Source of the DNA: Serratia ureilytica
GTDB taxonomy: Bacteria; Pseudomonadota; Gammaproteobacteria; Enterobacterales; Enterobacteriaceae
Reading direction: 5' to 3'
Assembly: GCF_013375155.1 (NCBI RefSeq)
Contig: NZ_JABXOF010000014.1
Location: 1 to 64,000, forward strand
DNA length: 64,000 nt
Made by a program: the position numbers and the translations under genes. Positions 20,344 through 28,792 of the stretch are shown here, in pieces. The stretch's first letter is position 1; each line of letters starts with the position of its first letter. The notes below the pieces were generated by a model. It saw only the letters and a list, made by a program, of their open reading frames with translations, was not told the DNA's origin and did not search any database.

Positions 20344-21291
20344 ATGTATCACCTACGAGTACCCGTAACAGAGCAAGAACTGAAGGAGTATTACCAGTTT
20401 CGCTGGGAAATGCTGCGCAAGCCGCTGCACCAGCCGGTGGGTTCGGAAAAGGATGCCTATGACGCCATGGCCCATCACCAAATGGTGGTGGACGAGGCCG
20501 GTAAAATCGTCGCCATCGGGCGGCTGTACATCAATGCCGACAACGAGGCGGCGATCCGTTTTCTGGCGGTAGATCCGACGCTGCAGGATAAAGGGCTGGG
20601 GACGCTGGTGGCGATGACGCTGGAGTCGGTCGCGCGGCAGGAAGGCGTGAAGCGGGTGGTGTGCAGCGCCCGTGAAGACGCGGTGGATTTCTTCGCCAAG
20701 CTGGGCTTCGTCAATCAGGGCGAGATCACCGCGCCGCAGACCACCCCGATCCGTCATTTTTTGATGATCAAACCGGTGGCGACGCTGGACGATATCCTGC
20801 ATCGCCCCGACTGGTGCGGCCAATTGCAGCAGGCCTGGTATGAACACATCCCGCTGAGCGAAAAGATGGGCGTGCGCATCAGCCAATACACCGGCCAGCG
20901 CTTCGTCACCACCATGCCGGAGATCGGCAACCAGAATCCGCACCATACGCTGTTTGCCGGCAGCCTGTTCTCACTGGCGACGCTGACCGCCTGGGGGCTG
21001 ATTTGGCTGCTGCTGCGCGAGCGCCATCTGGGCGGCACCATCATTCTGGCGGACGCGCACATTCGCTACAGCAAACCGATTACCGGCAGGCCGCGGGCGG
21101 TGGCGGATCTCGGCTCGCTGAGCGGCGATTTGGCGCGTCTGGCGCGCGGCCGCCGCGCGCGCGTACACGCCGAAGTGCATCTGTTCGGTGACGAGGACAA
21201 GGGCGCAGTGTTCGAAGGCACCTATATGGTGTTGCCAGCCGAGCCGGATGTGCCGTTGGATCAGGGCGGCTCTGAAGCGCTGGAGGAGTAA
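20344..21291 (+). CDS. yiiD: bifunctional GNAT acetyltransferase/thioesterase-fold protein YiiD (FabY)
   Basis: N-terminal GNAT domain (about 1-145, with acetyl-CoA-binding [16 protein letters not shown]) fused to a C-terminal hot-dog thioesterase-like domain (about 165-310, [23 protein letters not shown]). E. coli YiiD, renamed FabY, has been proposed to help initiate fatty-acid synthesis; the substrate is not readable from the sequence. At 315 aa it is slightly shorter than the E. coli protein (329). Starts 21 bases after dtd, so yihY-dtd-yiiD is probably one operon. Confidence 0.9.
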   Translation: MYHLRVPVTEQELKEYYQFRWEMLRKPLHQPVGSEKDAYDAMAHHQMVVDEAGKIVAIGRLYINADNEAAIRFLAVDPTLQDKGLGTLVAMTLESVARQEGVKRVVCSAREDAVDFFAKLGFVNQGEITAPQTTPIRHFLMIKPVATLDDILHRPDWCGQLQQAWYEHIPLSEKMGVRISQYTGQRFVTTMPEIGNQNPHHTLFAGSLFSLATLTAWGLIWLLLRERHLGGTIILADAHIRYSKPITGRPRAVADLGSLSGDLARLARGRRARVHAEVHLFGDEDKGAVFEGTYMVLPAEPDVPLDQGGSEALEE

Positions 21292-21328
21292 GGCGGCGGC
21301 CTGCCCTGAGGGCGGGCCGCGCAGTGCA

Positions 21329-22990
21329 CTACGGCAGTTTTTGGTTCACCGCTTGGCCGTCGCCGGCGGTGGCCTGCAGATTGCCTTTCAATGAGGCCTT
21401 GAACGGCCCATCGCTGTTCAGCAGCCCTTTCAACTGCAGCTCGAGGTTGCCGTCTCCCGTCAGCGGCACCGGCTGCCATCCCCATTGCTGCAAGGTGTTG
21501 ATCGGTACCGAACGGCCGTGCAGCGTCAACTGGAACGGCTTGCCCGGCAGCTGATCGACGGTCGCTTTGGCCTCAAGCAACCCATTGGGCATAAAGGCGC
21601 TGAGCTCGGTGACGGCGATCTGGTTGGCGTCGGCGTTCAGCGCCAGCGAAGGGCGTCGCACGTCGATTTTGTTGAAGGTGGCCTCGCTGCCGTTCAGGTT
21701 CAGCGAACCGGACCAAATGCCCCACTGGTGGTCGCGCGCCAGCAGCAGGTTGCTGCCGTAACCGTCCAGCGCGGTGATCTGGAACGGGAATGCCGGGTTG
21801 ATATCGATAATCAGATTGCGGTTGGTGGTCAGCTTGGTGACGTACACCTCCGCCAGCCAGTCCGGCAGCGGTTTCAGCCACATCTCGCGCCAGTCGATCG
21901 GCAGGGTGTACTCCAGCGCCGCCATGGCCACTTCATCCAGTTGCAGGCGTTTGCCGGCGCGCAGCCAGTTGCCGGAGGTGCGTAGCAGCCCGCCTTCCCA
22001 GCGGGTGGTGAACTGCTGAATGGCGATGCCGGCGGAAGAGAGCCGCAGGGTGGCGATCGGATCGATCAGGTGGAAACCGCCGTTGACCACGTCGCTGGCG
22101 TTGAAGTTGAGCGAGCCGTCTTCACTGCGCCAGTCGCCTTTTTCGACGCTGACGTTTTGCAGCGACAGGTCGAGATCGTTAACCGCCCACGCCTTGCCTT
22201 CCAGGCGCGCATCGATCAGATCGAAACGCTTGAGGGTGACCGGCGGCAGAGTGGTGAAGCGCCGCATGAATTCCGCCAACGTCATCGGGGTCTGCATGCG
22301 CACGCCGCTCAGCCGCAGGCGATCCACCTGCCAGCTGCCGTCGGTGGCGCGGCTGGCCACGCCGGTCAGGTCGCCCTGCGCCAGATCGGCGCCGAAGTTG
22401 TTCAACAGCAACTGGCCCTGTTTTTGCTCCCCCTGCACCAACACCTTCGAGGCGGGGATGCCGTTCAGCGTCATCGAACCGGCGCTGAACTGGAACTGGT
22501 TGTTGTCCCCCAGCAGATGGCCGGCCAGCGGGCGCCACGGCGTGATGCCGGCATTGACCTGCTGCGCGTTGAGCTGCCACTCGCTATCGTTGGACTGCAG
22601 CGCCATGTTGCTCAGTTGCAGCACGTCGGCCTGTACGGGCAGCGCAGCAGCCTGTGGCTGCACGTTCAGCGTGCCGTCGCGCAGCGTGACGCTGTAAAAA
22701 TAGCGCGGTTCGGTGATTTGGCGCAGGCTGAGGCCGAGATCGACGCGTTTGGCGACCAGCGCCTGAGGTTGGCCGCTGCGCGCCAGCTGCACGTCTTCCA
22801 GACCGATCTGGCCCGGCTGATTCCACGAGTGGGTGATTTTTCCTATCGACAGGCGGTATTCGCTGTTGTCGCTGATCCAGGCGCTCAGACGGCCTGCCGC
22901 CCAGCGGGTTTGCCCCACCAGATACAGCACCACCACCGCCAGCACGATCAGCAGCAGCAACGTCAGCAACAGCTTTCCGATAAATTTCAT
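21329..22990 (-). CDS. yicH: AsmA-family protein YicH
   Basis: A 553-aa protein with one N-terminal transmembrane helix (about 4-26, LLLTLLLLIVLAVVVLYLVG) and a large periplasmic part of AsmA/TamB-like beta-strands. Members of this group are thought to form grooves carrying phospholipids towards the outer membrane; YicH's own role is not established. The neighbour order yicH-xanP-gltS is that of E. coli. A terminator separates it from xanP. It is convergent with yiiD, which is not its neighbour in E. coli. Confidence 0.92.
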   Translation of the reverse strand: MKFIGKLLLTLLLLIVLAVVVLYLVGQTRWAAGRLSAWISDNSEYRLSIGKITHSWNQPGQIGLEDVQLARSGQPQALVAKRVDLGLSLRQITEPRYFYSVTLRDGTLNVQPQAAALPVQADVLQLSNMALQSNDSEWQLNAQQVNAGITPWRPLAGHLLGDNNQFQFSAGSMTLNGIPASKVLVQGEQKQGQLLLNNFGADLAQGDLTGVASRATDGSWQVDRLRLSGVRMQTPMTLAEFMRRFTTLPPVTLKRFDLIDARLEGKAWAVNDLDLSLQNVSVEKGDWRSEDGSLNFNASDVVNGGFHLIDPIATLRLSSAGIAIQQFTTRWEGGLLRTSGNWLRAGKRLQLDEVAMAALEYTLPIDWREMWLKPLPDWLAEVYVTKLTTNRNLIIDINPAFPFQITALDGYGSNLLLARDHQWGIWSGSLNLNGSEATFNKIDVRRPSLALNADANQIAVTELSAFMPNGLLEAKATVDQLPGKPFQLTLHGRSVPINTLQQWGWQPVPLTGDGNLELQLKGLLNSDGPFKASLKGNLQATAGDGQAVNQKLP

Positions 22991-23074
22991 CGTCTACATC
23001 CGCATCGGTCAAAAAAGATACCCTGTTTATGCCGCAATTGGCCGGGCATCTCAAGGGCAATGGTCTGATAGACA

Positions 23075-23101
23075 ATAAAAAACGGCCGCAAGCGGCCGTT
23101 T
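23075..23101 (-). terminator. terminator of xanP
   Basis: On the minus strand, stem AACGGCCGCT / GCGGCCGTT followed by TTTTTATTG, 17 bases after the xanP stop. Confidence 0.88.
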
Positions 23102-23118
23102 GAACGCCAATGGGCGGG

Positions 23119-24519
23119 TTACTTTTTCTCGTGTTCCTGCGGGAACACCAGGTTCAGCACGATGGCGGTAATGCCGCCGGCGGCGATACCGGAAGAGAGC
23201 AGGGTTTTCAGCCAGTCCGGCGCGAACTGCAGGATCAGCGGCTGCTGGGAGACGCCCATGCCGACGGCCAGCGACAGCGCCATGATCATGATAGCGCGCC
23301 GGTTCAGGCGTTCGCGCGACACGATGCGCACGCCGGAGGCGGCGATGGTGCCGAACATCACGATGGTCGCGCCGCCCAGTACCGGCTCGGGGATGTGCTG
23401 CACGAAGCCGGCCACCGCCGGGAACAGCCCCAGCGCGATCAGCATCAGCGCCACCACGAAGCCGACGTAGCGGCTGGCGACGCCGGTCAGCTGGATCACG
23501 CCGTTGTTCTGGCCGAAGCAGGAGTTGGGGAAGGTGTTGAACACCGCCGACAGCATCGAGTTCAGGCCGTTGGCCAGTACGCCCCCTTTCAGACGCTTCA
23601 TGTACAGCGGCCCGCTGACCGGTTGTTCGGAGACGTCAGAGGTGGCGGTGATGTCGCCGATGGTTTCCAGCGAGGTGACCATAAAGATCAGCATCAGCGG
23701 CAGCAACAGATTCCAGTCGAAGCCCAGGCCGTAATAGAGCGGCGTTGGAATGGTAATCGCCACCGTCGGCGCCGCCGGAGCGTCGGCGGGCAACATGTCC
23801 ATCGCCCAGGCCAGCAGGTAGCCGACCGCCATGGCGATCACCAGCGAAGCGACGCGCAGGTAAGGGTTGCGCTGGCGGTTCAGCAGGATGATGACCACCA
23901 GCACCGCGCCGGCCAGCAGCAGGTTTTTCGGCGAGCCGAAGCTGTGGTCGTTCATCGCGGCATAGCCGCCGCCGATCGAGGTCAGGCCGACCTGAATCAG
24001 CGACAGGCCGATGATCATCACCACGATGCCGGAAACCAGCGGGGTGATGATGCGGCGCGCCAGATGCAGCACGCGCGACAGCAAAATTTCGGTGCAGGAG
24101 GCGACCATCAGGGTGCCGAACAGCGCGGCCATCATGGTCGGCACGTCGGCGCCGCCGTTTTTCAGCGCCAGGCCGCCCATGATCAATGGCGAAACGAAGT
24201 TGAAGCTGGTGCCCTGAATCGACAGCAGCCCGGAGCCCACCGGCCCCCAGGTTTTGATTTGCAGAATGGAAGCCAGACCGGAAGCGAACAGCGACATGCT
24301 GATGATGTGTTGGGTATCCTGCGCCGGCAGACCCAGCGCCTGGCAGATCAACAGCGCCGGAGTGATCACCGCAACGAACATCGCCAACAGGTGCTGGCCG
24401 GCGGCAAACAGCGTTTGTGGCAGCGGCGGGCGGTCTTCGAGGCGATAAATCAGTTCGCTGGCGCGGGGTTCAGAGGCGGTTTGGCGTGCGGCATCAAGCT
24501 CGGAGGATGACATGCTCAT
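23119..24519 (-). CDS. xanP: xanthine:proton symporter XanP
   Basis: Purine permease of the NAT/NCS2 family, importing xanthine with a proton. The 466-aa protein has about 14 hydrophobic spans and the family motifs [10 protein letters not shown] near 110, [13 protein letters not shown] (the Glu of the substrate site) and the NAT signature region [17 protein letters not shown]. The start is uncertain between two ATGs six bases apart (24519 and 24513); the longer form is given. The frame is open further upstream but would cross the candidate PurR operator. Confidence 0.94.
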   Translation of the reverse strand: MSMSSSELDAARQTASEPRASELIYRLEDRPPLPQTLFAAGQHLLAMFVAVITPALLICQALGLPAQDTQHIISMSLFASGLASILQIKTWGPVGSGLLSIQGTSFNFVSPLIMGGLALKNGGADVPTMMAALFGTLMVASCTEILLSRVLHLARRIITPLVSGIVVMIIGLSLIQVGLTSIGGGYAAMNDHSFGSPKNLLLAGAVLVVIILLNRQRNPYLRVASLVIAMAVGYLLAWAMDMLPADAPAAPTVAITIPTPLYYGLGFDWNLLLPLMLIFMVTSLETIGDITATSDVSEQPVSGPLYMKRLKGGVLANGLNSMLSAVFNTFPNSCFGQNNGVIQLTGVASRYVGFVVALMLIALGLFPAVAGFVQHIPEPVLGGATIVMFGTIAASGVRIVSRERLNRRAIMIMALSLAVGMGVSQQPLILQFAPDWLKTLLSSGIAAGGITAIVLNLVFPQEHEKK

Positions 24520-24573
24520 GGTGTGGCGTTTCCAGATACGGCAAAGCAGGCATTTTAATGCGCCGCCCCGCAA

Positions 24574-24589
24574 AAGCAAACGGTTGCGC
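24574..24589. promoter_or_regulatory. candidate PurR operator upstream of xanP
   Basis: AAGCAAACGGTTGCGC matches the PurR palindrome ACGCAAACGTTTGCGT at 13 of 16 positions, including the central ACG step and both GC arms. It is 55 bases before xanP, in the divergent xanP-gltS region. A purine permease is a natural PurR target, so the call is more than a chance match, but binding is inferred. Confidence 0.6.
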
Positions 24590-24759
24590 CTAAATATTAT
24601 GTTGCCGACTTTCCCGTTTATGTCGCATTTTCATTCATTTTTTCTTGTCATCTCAGCGTTTTTTACTTCTAATCCTGCACTCATCAAGTTTAAAAACTAC
24701 GTGGTTTTCTATAACTTATTATTTTTATTTGGATCTTTTCCCTTACATGGAGTACCTGG

Positions 24760-25971
24760 ATGTTTCATCTTGATACTTATGGCACGTTAGTCGCGGCGAC
24801 GCTGGTTTTGCTCCTTGGGGGCAAGTGCGTCAGAAGCATTCCTCTGCTGCGAAAATATACCATTCCCGCTCCCGTCGCCGGCGGTTTGCTGGTGGCCCTC
24901 CTGCTGTTAGTCCTGAAAAAATTCGCCAACTGGGAAATCAGCTTTGACATGTCGTTGAAGGATCCGCTGATGCTGGCCTTCTTCGCCACTATCGGCCTGA
25001 ACGCCAACCTGGCGCGGTTGCGCGCCGGCGGCAAAGCGCTGATGGTATTCCTGTTCGTGGTGTTGGGGCTGCTGCTGGTGCAGAACGCCATCGGCATCGG
25101 CATGGCGAAAATGCTGGGGCTGGATCCGTTGATGGGCCTGATCGCCGGTTCGATCACCCTGTCGGGCGGCCACGGCACCGGGGCGGCCTGGAGCAAGCTG
25201 TTCATCGAGCGCTACGGCTTTGAAAACGCGACGGAAGTCGCCATGGCCTGCGCCACCTTCGGCCTGGTGCTGGGCGGCCTGATCGGCGGCCCGGTGGCGC
25301 GCTATCTGGTTAAACACTCCTCTACGCCGGAAGGCACGCCGGAAGACAGCGTGCAGCCGAGCGGCTTCGAGAAGCCGGAAAGTGGCCGCCTGATCACCTC
25401 GCTGGTGATGATTGAAACCATCGCTATGATCGCCATTTGTTTGAGCCTGGGGCAACTGATTGCCGGTCTGCTGAGCGGTACGGTGTTTGAACTGCCTAAC
25501 TTCGTTTGCGTGCTGTTCGTCGGGGTGATCCTCAGCAACACGCTGGCCTTCACCGGTTTCTATACCGTGTTCGAGCGGGCGGTATCGGTGCTGGGCAACG
25601 TCAGCCTGTCGCTGTTCCTGGCGATGGCGTTGATGAGCCTGCGCCTGTGGGAGCTGGCTTCGCTGGCGCTGCCGATGCTGGCGATCCTGGCCGTACAGAC
25701 GCTGGTGATGGCGCTGTACGCGATCTTCGTCACCTACCGGGTGATGGGCAAGAACTACGATGCGGCGGTGCTGGCCGCCGGCCACTGCGGCTTCGGCATG
25801 GGCGCCACGCCGACGGCGATCGCCAACATGCAAGCGATCACCGATCGCTTCGGCCCGTCGCATCTGGCGTTTCTGGTGGTGCCGATGGTGGGAGCGTTCT
25901 TTATCGATATCGCCAACGCCATCGTTATCAAGCTGTATCTGCTGCTGCCGGTGTTCCCGGCGGTGGGGTGA
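24760..25971 (+). CDS. gltS: sodium/glutamate symporter GltS
   Basis: Inner-membrane carrier taking up L- or D-glutamate with sodium. The 403-aa protein (E. coli 401) has ten or more hydrophobic spans in two inverted halves, each with a Gly-rich re-entrant loop: ITLSGGHGTGAAW and GHCGFGMGATPTAIANM. A ribosome site TGGAG precedes the ATG. The 180-base AT-rich upstream region carries its promoter. Ends in a terminator that touches the convergent recG stop. Confidence 0.96.
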   Translation: MFHLDTYGTLVAATLVLLLGGKCVRSIPLLRKYTIPAPVAGGLLVALLLLVLKKFANWEISFDMSLKDPLMLAFFATIGLNANLARLRAGGKALMVFLFVVLGLLLVQNAIGIGMAKMLGLDPLMGLIAGSITLSGGHGTGAAWSKLFIERYGFENATEVAMACATFGLVLGGLIGGPVARYLVKHSSTPEGTPEDSVQPSGFEKPESGRLITSLVMIETIAMIAICLSLGQLIAGLLSGTVFELPNFVCVLFVGVILSNTLAFTGFYTVFERAVSVLGNVSLSLFLAMALMSLRLWELASLALPMLAILAVQTLVMALYAIFVTYRVMGKNYDAAVLAAGHCGFGMGATPTAIANMQAITDRFGPSHLAFLVVPMVGAFFIDIANAIVIKLYLLLPVFPAVG

Positions 25972-25990
25972 TATCGCGAGTCATCATGAG

Positions 25991-26015
25991 AAGGGCGCCT
26001 GCGGCGCCCTTTTTT
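25991..26015 (+). terminator. terminator of gltS
   Basis: Stem AAGGGCGCC / GGCGCCCTT with a three-base loop, then TTTT. It overlaps the recG stop codon on the other strand. Confidence 0.88.
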
Positions 26016-28095
26016 ATGCGTTGGAGTAGCGCGCCTTCTCCGGCAGCCAGCGTTCGATCAGCGCCTGGGCGTGTTCCGGGTAGTGCTGATGGAGATGGCG
26101 AGCGACGCGTTGCACTTCGGGGATCATCGCCTGGTCGCGCAACAGATCCGCCACCTTGAATTCGGCGCTGCCGGTCTGGCGGGTGCCCAGCAGCTCGCCC
26201 GGGCCGCGGATCTCCAGATCGCGCTGGGCGATGACGAAGCCGTCGTTGCTGTCGCGCAGCACCTGCAGGCGCGTTTGCGCGGTTTTGCTCAGCGGCGTTT
26301 TGTACAGCAGCACGCAGTGTGAAGCCACGGCGCCGCGTCCTACGCGGCCGCGCAGCTGGTGTAGCTGCGCCAGGCCCAGCCGCTCCGGGTTTTCGATGAT
26401 CATCAGGCTGGCGTTCGGCACGTCGACACCGACTTCGATCACCGTGGTGGCGACCAACAGCTGCAGCTCGCCCTGTTTAAACGCCTGCATCACCGCCTGC
26501 TTTTCCTGCGCTTTCATGCGACCGTGCACCAGCGCCACCTTCAGCTCCGGCAGCGCGGTTTTCAATTCTTCCCAGGTGGCTTCCGCCGCCTGCGCTTCCA
26601 GCAGTTCGGACTCTTCGATCAGCGTGCACACCCAGTAAGCCTGTCGCCCCTCTTCCAGACAGGCGCTTTTCACCCGTTGAATGATGTCGGCGCGGCGGGT
26701 ATCGGGAATGGCCACGGTGGTCACCGGCGTACGGCCCGGCGGCAGCTCGTCGATAACCGAGGTATCGAGATCGGCGTAGGCGGTCATTGCCAGCGTGCGC
26801 GGGATCGGCGTGGCGGTCATGATCAGCTGATGGGCGTGGAAGCCTTGCTCTTCGCCTTTCTCCCACAGCGCCAGCCGCTGATGCACCCCGAAGCGGTGCT
26901 GCTCATCGATAATCACCAATGCCAGGCCGTTGAACTGCACCTGCTCCTGGAAGATGGCGTGGGTGCCGACCACCATCGATACCTGGCCGCTGGCGATGGC
27001 TTCCTGCTGCGCGATGCGCGCCTTGCCTTTTTGTTTGCCCGCCAGCCAGCCGACTTCCAGCCCCAGCGGCTCGAACCACTGGCGGAAATTGTTGGCGTGC
27101 TGCTCGGCCAGCAGCTCGGTCGGCGCCATCAGCGCCACCTGCTTGCCGTGCGCGATGGCGCGCAGCGCCGCCAGCGCCGCCACCAGCGTTTTGCCGGAGC
27201 CGACGTCGCCCTGCACCAGCCGCATCATCGGGAAGTCTTTTTGCATGTCGGCTTCGATGTCGGCCACCACGCGCGTTTGCGCGCCGGTCGGCGAGAACGG
27301 CAGCTGGGCGAGAAAACGGTTTTTCAGCCGATCGTCCGGCAGCAGCGGCTGCGCCTGATAACTCTGGGCGCCGGCGCGCACCGCCAGCATGCTGAGGTTA
27401 TGCGCCAGCAGCTCTTCGAGGATCAGGCGTTTTTGCGCCGGGTGTTTGCCCAGCTCCAGATCCGCCAGCTGAATGTCCGGCGGCGGGCGGTGCAGGGTGT
27501 GCAGCGCCTGCGGCAGGCTCATCAGGCCGCCGCTCAACTCCGGCGGCAGCAGTTCGGCGATGGCGCAGGTATCCAGCAGCGCCAGCGCCTGATCGGTCAG
27601 CTTGCGCAGCGTGGCTTGCCGCACCCCTTCGGTGGTGGGGTAGACCGGCGTCAGCGACTCCTGCAGCTCGACCTCGCTGGCTTCGCCCTGAATACGGTAT
27701 TCCGGATGAATGATCTCCGCGCCGTGGTTGCCGCGTTTGATCTCGCCGTAGGCGGTCACGCGGCGGCCGGTGGCCAGGCTGTTCTTCATTGCGGCGTTGA
27801 AATTGAAGAACCGCATGGTGAGGATGCCGGTACCGTCGCTGATCTGGCAGGTCAGCATGCGACGGCGGCCGAAGCTGATGTCGCTGCGCAGCACTTCCCC
27901 TTCTACCGTGGCGTAGATGCCCGGCAGCAGATCGTTGATCGGGTAGAGGCGGGTGCGGTCTTCGTAGCGCAGCGGCAGGTGCAGCAGCAGATCCTGAATG
28001 GTGTCGAGGCCAAGCTTGGCCAGTTTGCCCGCCTGGCTGGCGCCAACCCCGGAAAGCGTGGTGAGTGGGACAGCATCCAGCAGGCGGCCTTTCAT
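26014..28095 (-). CDS. recG: ATP-dependent DNA helicase RecG
   Basis: Branch-migration helicase that reverses stalled forks and processes Holliday junctions and R-loops. The 693-aa protein, same as E. coli, has an N-terminal OB-fold wedge domain, Walker A GDVGSGKT near 286, DEQH box IIDEQHRFGV, motif III TATPIPRTLA, and motif VI QLRGRVGRG. The ATG overlaps the trmH stop as ATGA. Last gene of the rpoZ-spoT-trmH-recG operon. Confidence 0.97.
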   Translation of the reverse strand: MKGRLLDAVPLTTLSGVGASQAGKLAKLGLDTIQDLLLHLPLRYEDRTRLYPINDLLPGIYATVEGEVLRSDISFGRRRMLTCQISDGTGILTMRFFNFNAAMKNSLATGRRVTAYGEIKRGNHGAEIIHPEYRIQGEASEVELQESLTPVYPTTEGVRQATLRKLTDQALALLDTCAIAELLPPELSGGLMSLPQALHTLHRPPPDIQLADLELGKHPAQKRLILEELLAHNLSMLAVRAGAQSYQAQPLLPDDRLKNRFLAQLPFSPTGAQTRVVADIEADMQKDFPMMRLVQGDVGSGKTLVAALAALRAIAHGKQVALMAPTELLAEQHANNFRQWFEPLGLEVGWLAGKQKGKARIAQQEAIASGQVSMVVGTHAIFQEQVQFNGLALVIIDEQHRFGVHQRLALWEKGEEQGFHAHQLIMTATPIPRTLAMTAYADLDTSVIDELPPGRTPVTTVAIPDTRRADIIQRVKSACLEEGRQAYWVCTLIEESELLEAQAAEATWEELKTALPELKVALVHGRMKAQEKQAVMQAFKQGELQLLVATTVIEVGVDVPNASLMIIENPERLGLAQLHQLRGRVGRGAVASHCVLLYKTPLSKTAQTRLQVLRDSNDGFVIAQRDLEIRGPGELLGTRQTGSAEFKVADLLRDQAMIPEVQRVARHLHQHYPEHAQALIERWLPEKARYSNA

Positions 28096-28787
28096 TTGCG
28101 CACCGTCGCCTGCATGGCCGCCCACCATTCGGCGCTGGCGACCACCTGGCCCTGTTCGTCGATCTGCGGACGCGGCAGCCCCTTGCGCTTGGCCACGTTG
28201 GCCAGCACCGGATAGCCGCCTTCGAACAGCAGACGCTGCTGCTCTTCTTCGTCCAGCATGCTGTTGTCGCGGCGATACAGGCCGGCGTTTTGCCGCTGGC
28301 GCTGCGCCTCATACAGGATCAGCGCCGAAGCCACGGAGACGTTGAGCGATTGCACCATGCCGATCATCGGAATGACGATGTCTTGATCGGCGAGCGCCAG
28401 CGCTTCTTCGGTGATGCCGGTTTTTTCCTGGCCGAGCAGCACGCAGGTTGGCCGGGTGTAGTCCACCTCGCGGAAATCGACCGCGCGCGCAGACAGGTTG
28501 GTGGCCAGAATTTGCATGCCCTGCGCTTTCAGGTGGCCGACCGCGTCGCCGATGGTGCGATGGGTCTTGACGCTGACCCAGCTGTTGCTGCCGGCGGCGG
28601 AGGAAACCAGGGTGCGCATGCGGGTGGTGGGCCACACGGCGTGGACCTGATGCACGCCGACGGCGTCGGCGGTGCGGATAATGGCGGAGACGTTATGCGG
28701 TTTGTGCACTTGCTCCAGGCAGACCGTCAAATCCGGCTGCCGGGTCGCGAGCATTTCACAAATCCGCGCATAGCGTTCAGGACTCAT
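28092..28787 (-). CDS. trmH: tRNA (guanosine-18 2'-O)-methyltransferase TrmH
   Basis: SPOUT-class enzyme methylating the ribose of G18 in tRNAs. The 231-aa protein has the N-terminal motif NVSAIIRTADAVG (the catalytic Arg of motif 1) and the knot region GQEKTGI ... IPMIGMVQSLNVSVASALILYE that binds S-adenosylmethionine. Older name spoU. It starts five bases after spoT and its stop overlaps recG. Confidence 0.97.
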   Translation of the reverse strand: MSPERYARICEMLATRQPDLTVCLEQVHKPHNVSAIIRTADAVGVHQVHAVWPTTRMRTLVSSAAGSNSWVSVKTHRTIGDAVGHLKAQGMQILATNLSARAVDFREVDYTRPTCVLLGQEKTGITEEALALADQDIVIPMIGMVQSLNVSVASALILYEAQRQRQNAGLYRRDNSMLDEEEQQRLLFEGGYPVLANVAKRKGLPRPQIDEQGQVVASAEWWAAMQATVRK

Positions 28788-28792
28788 AAGCG

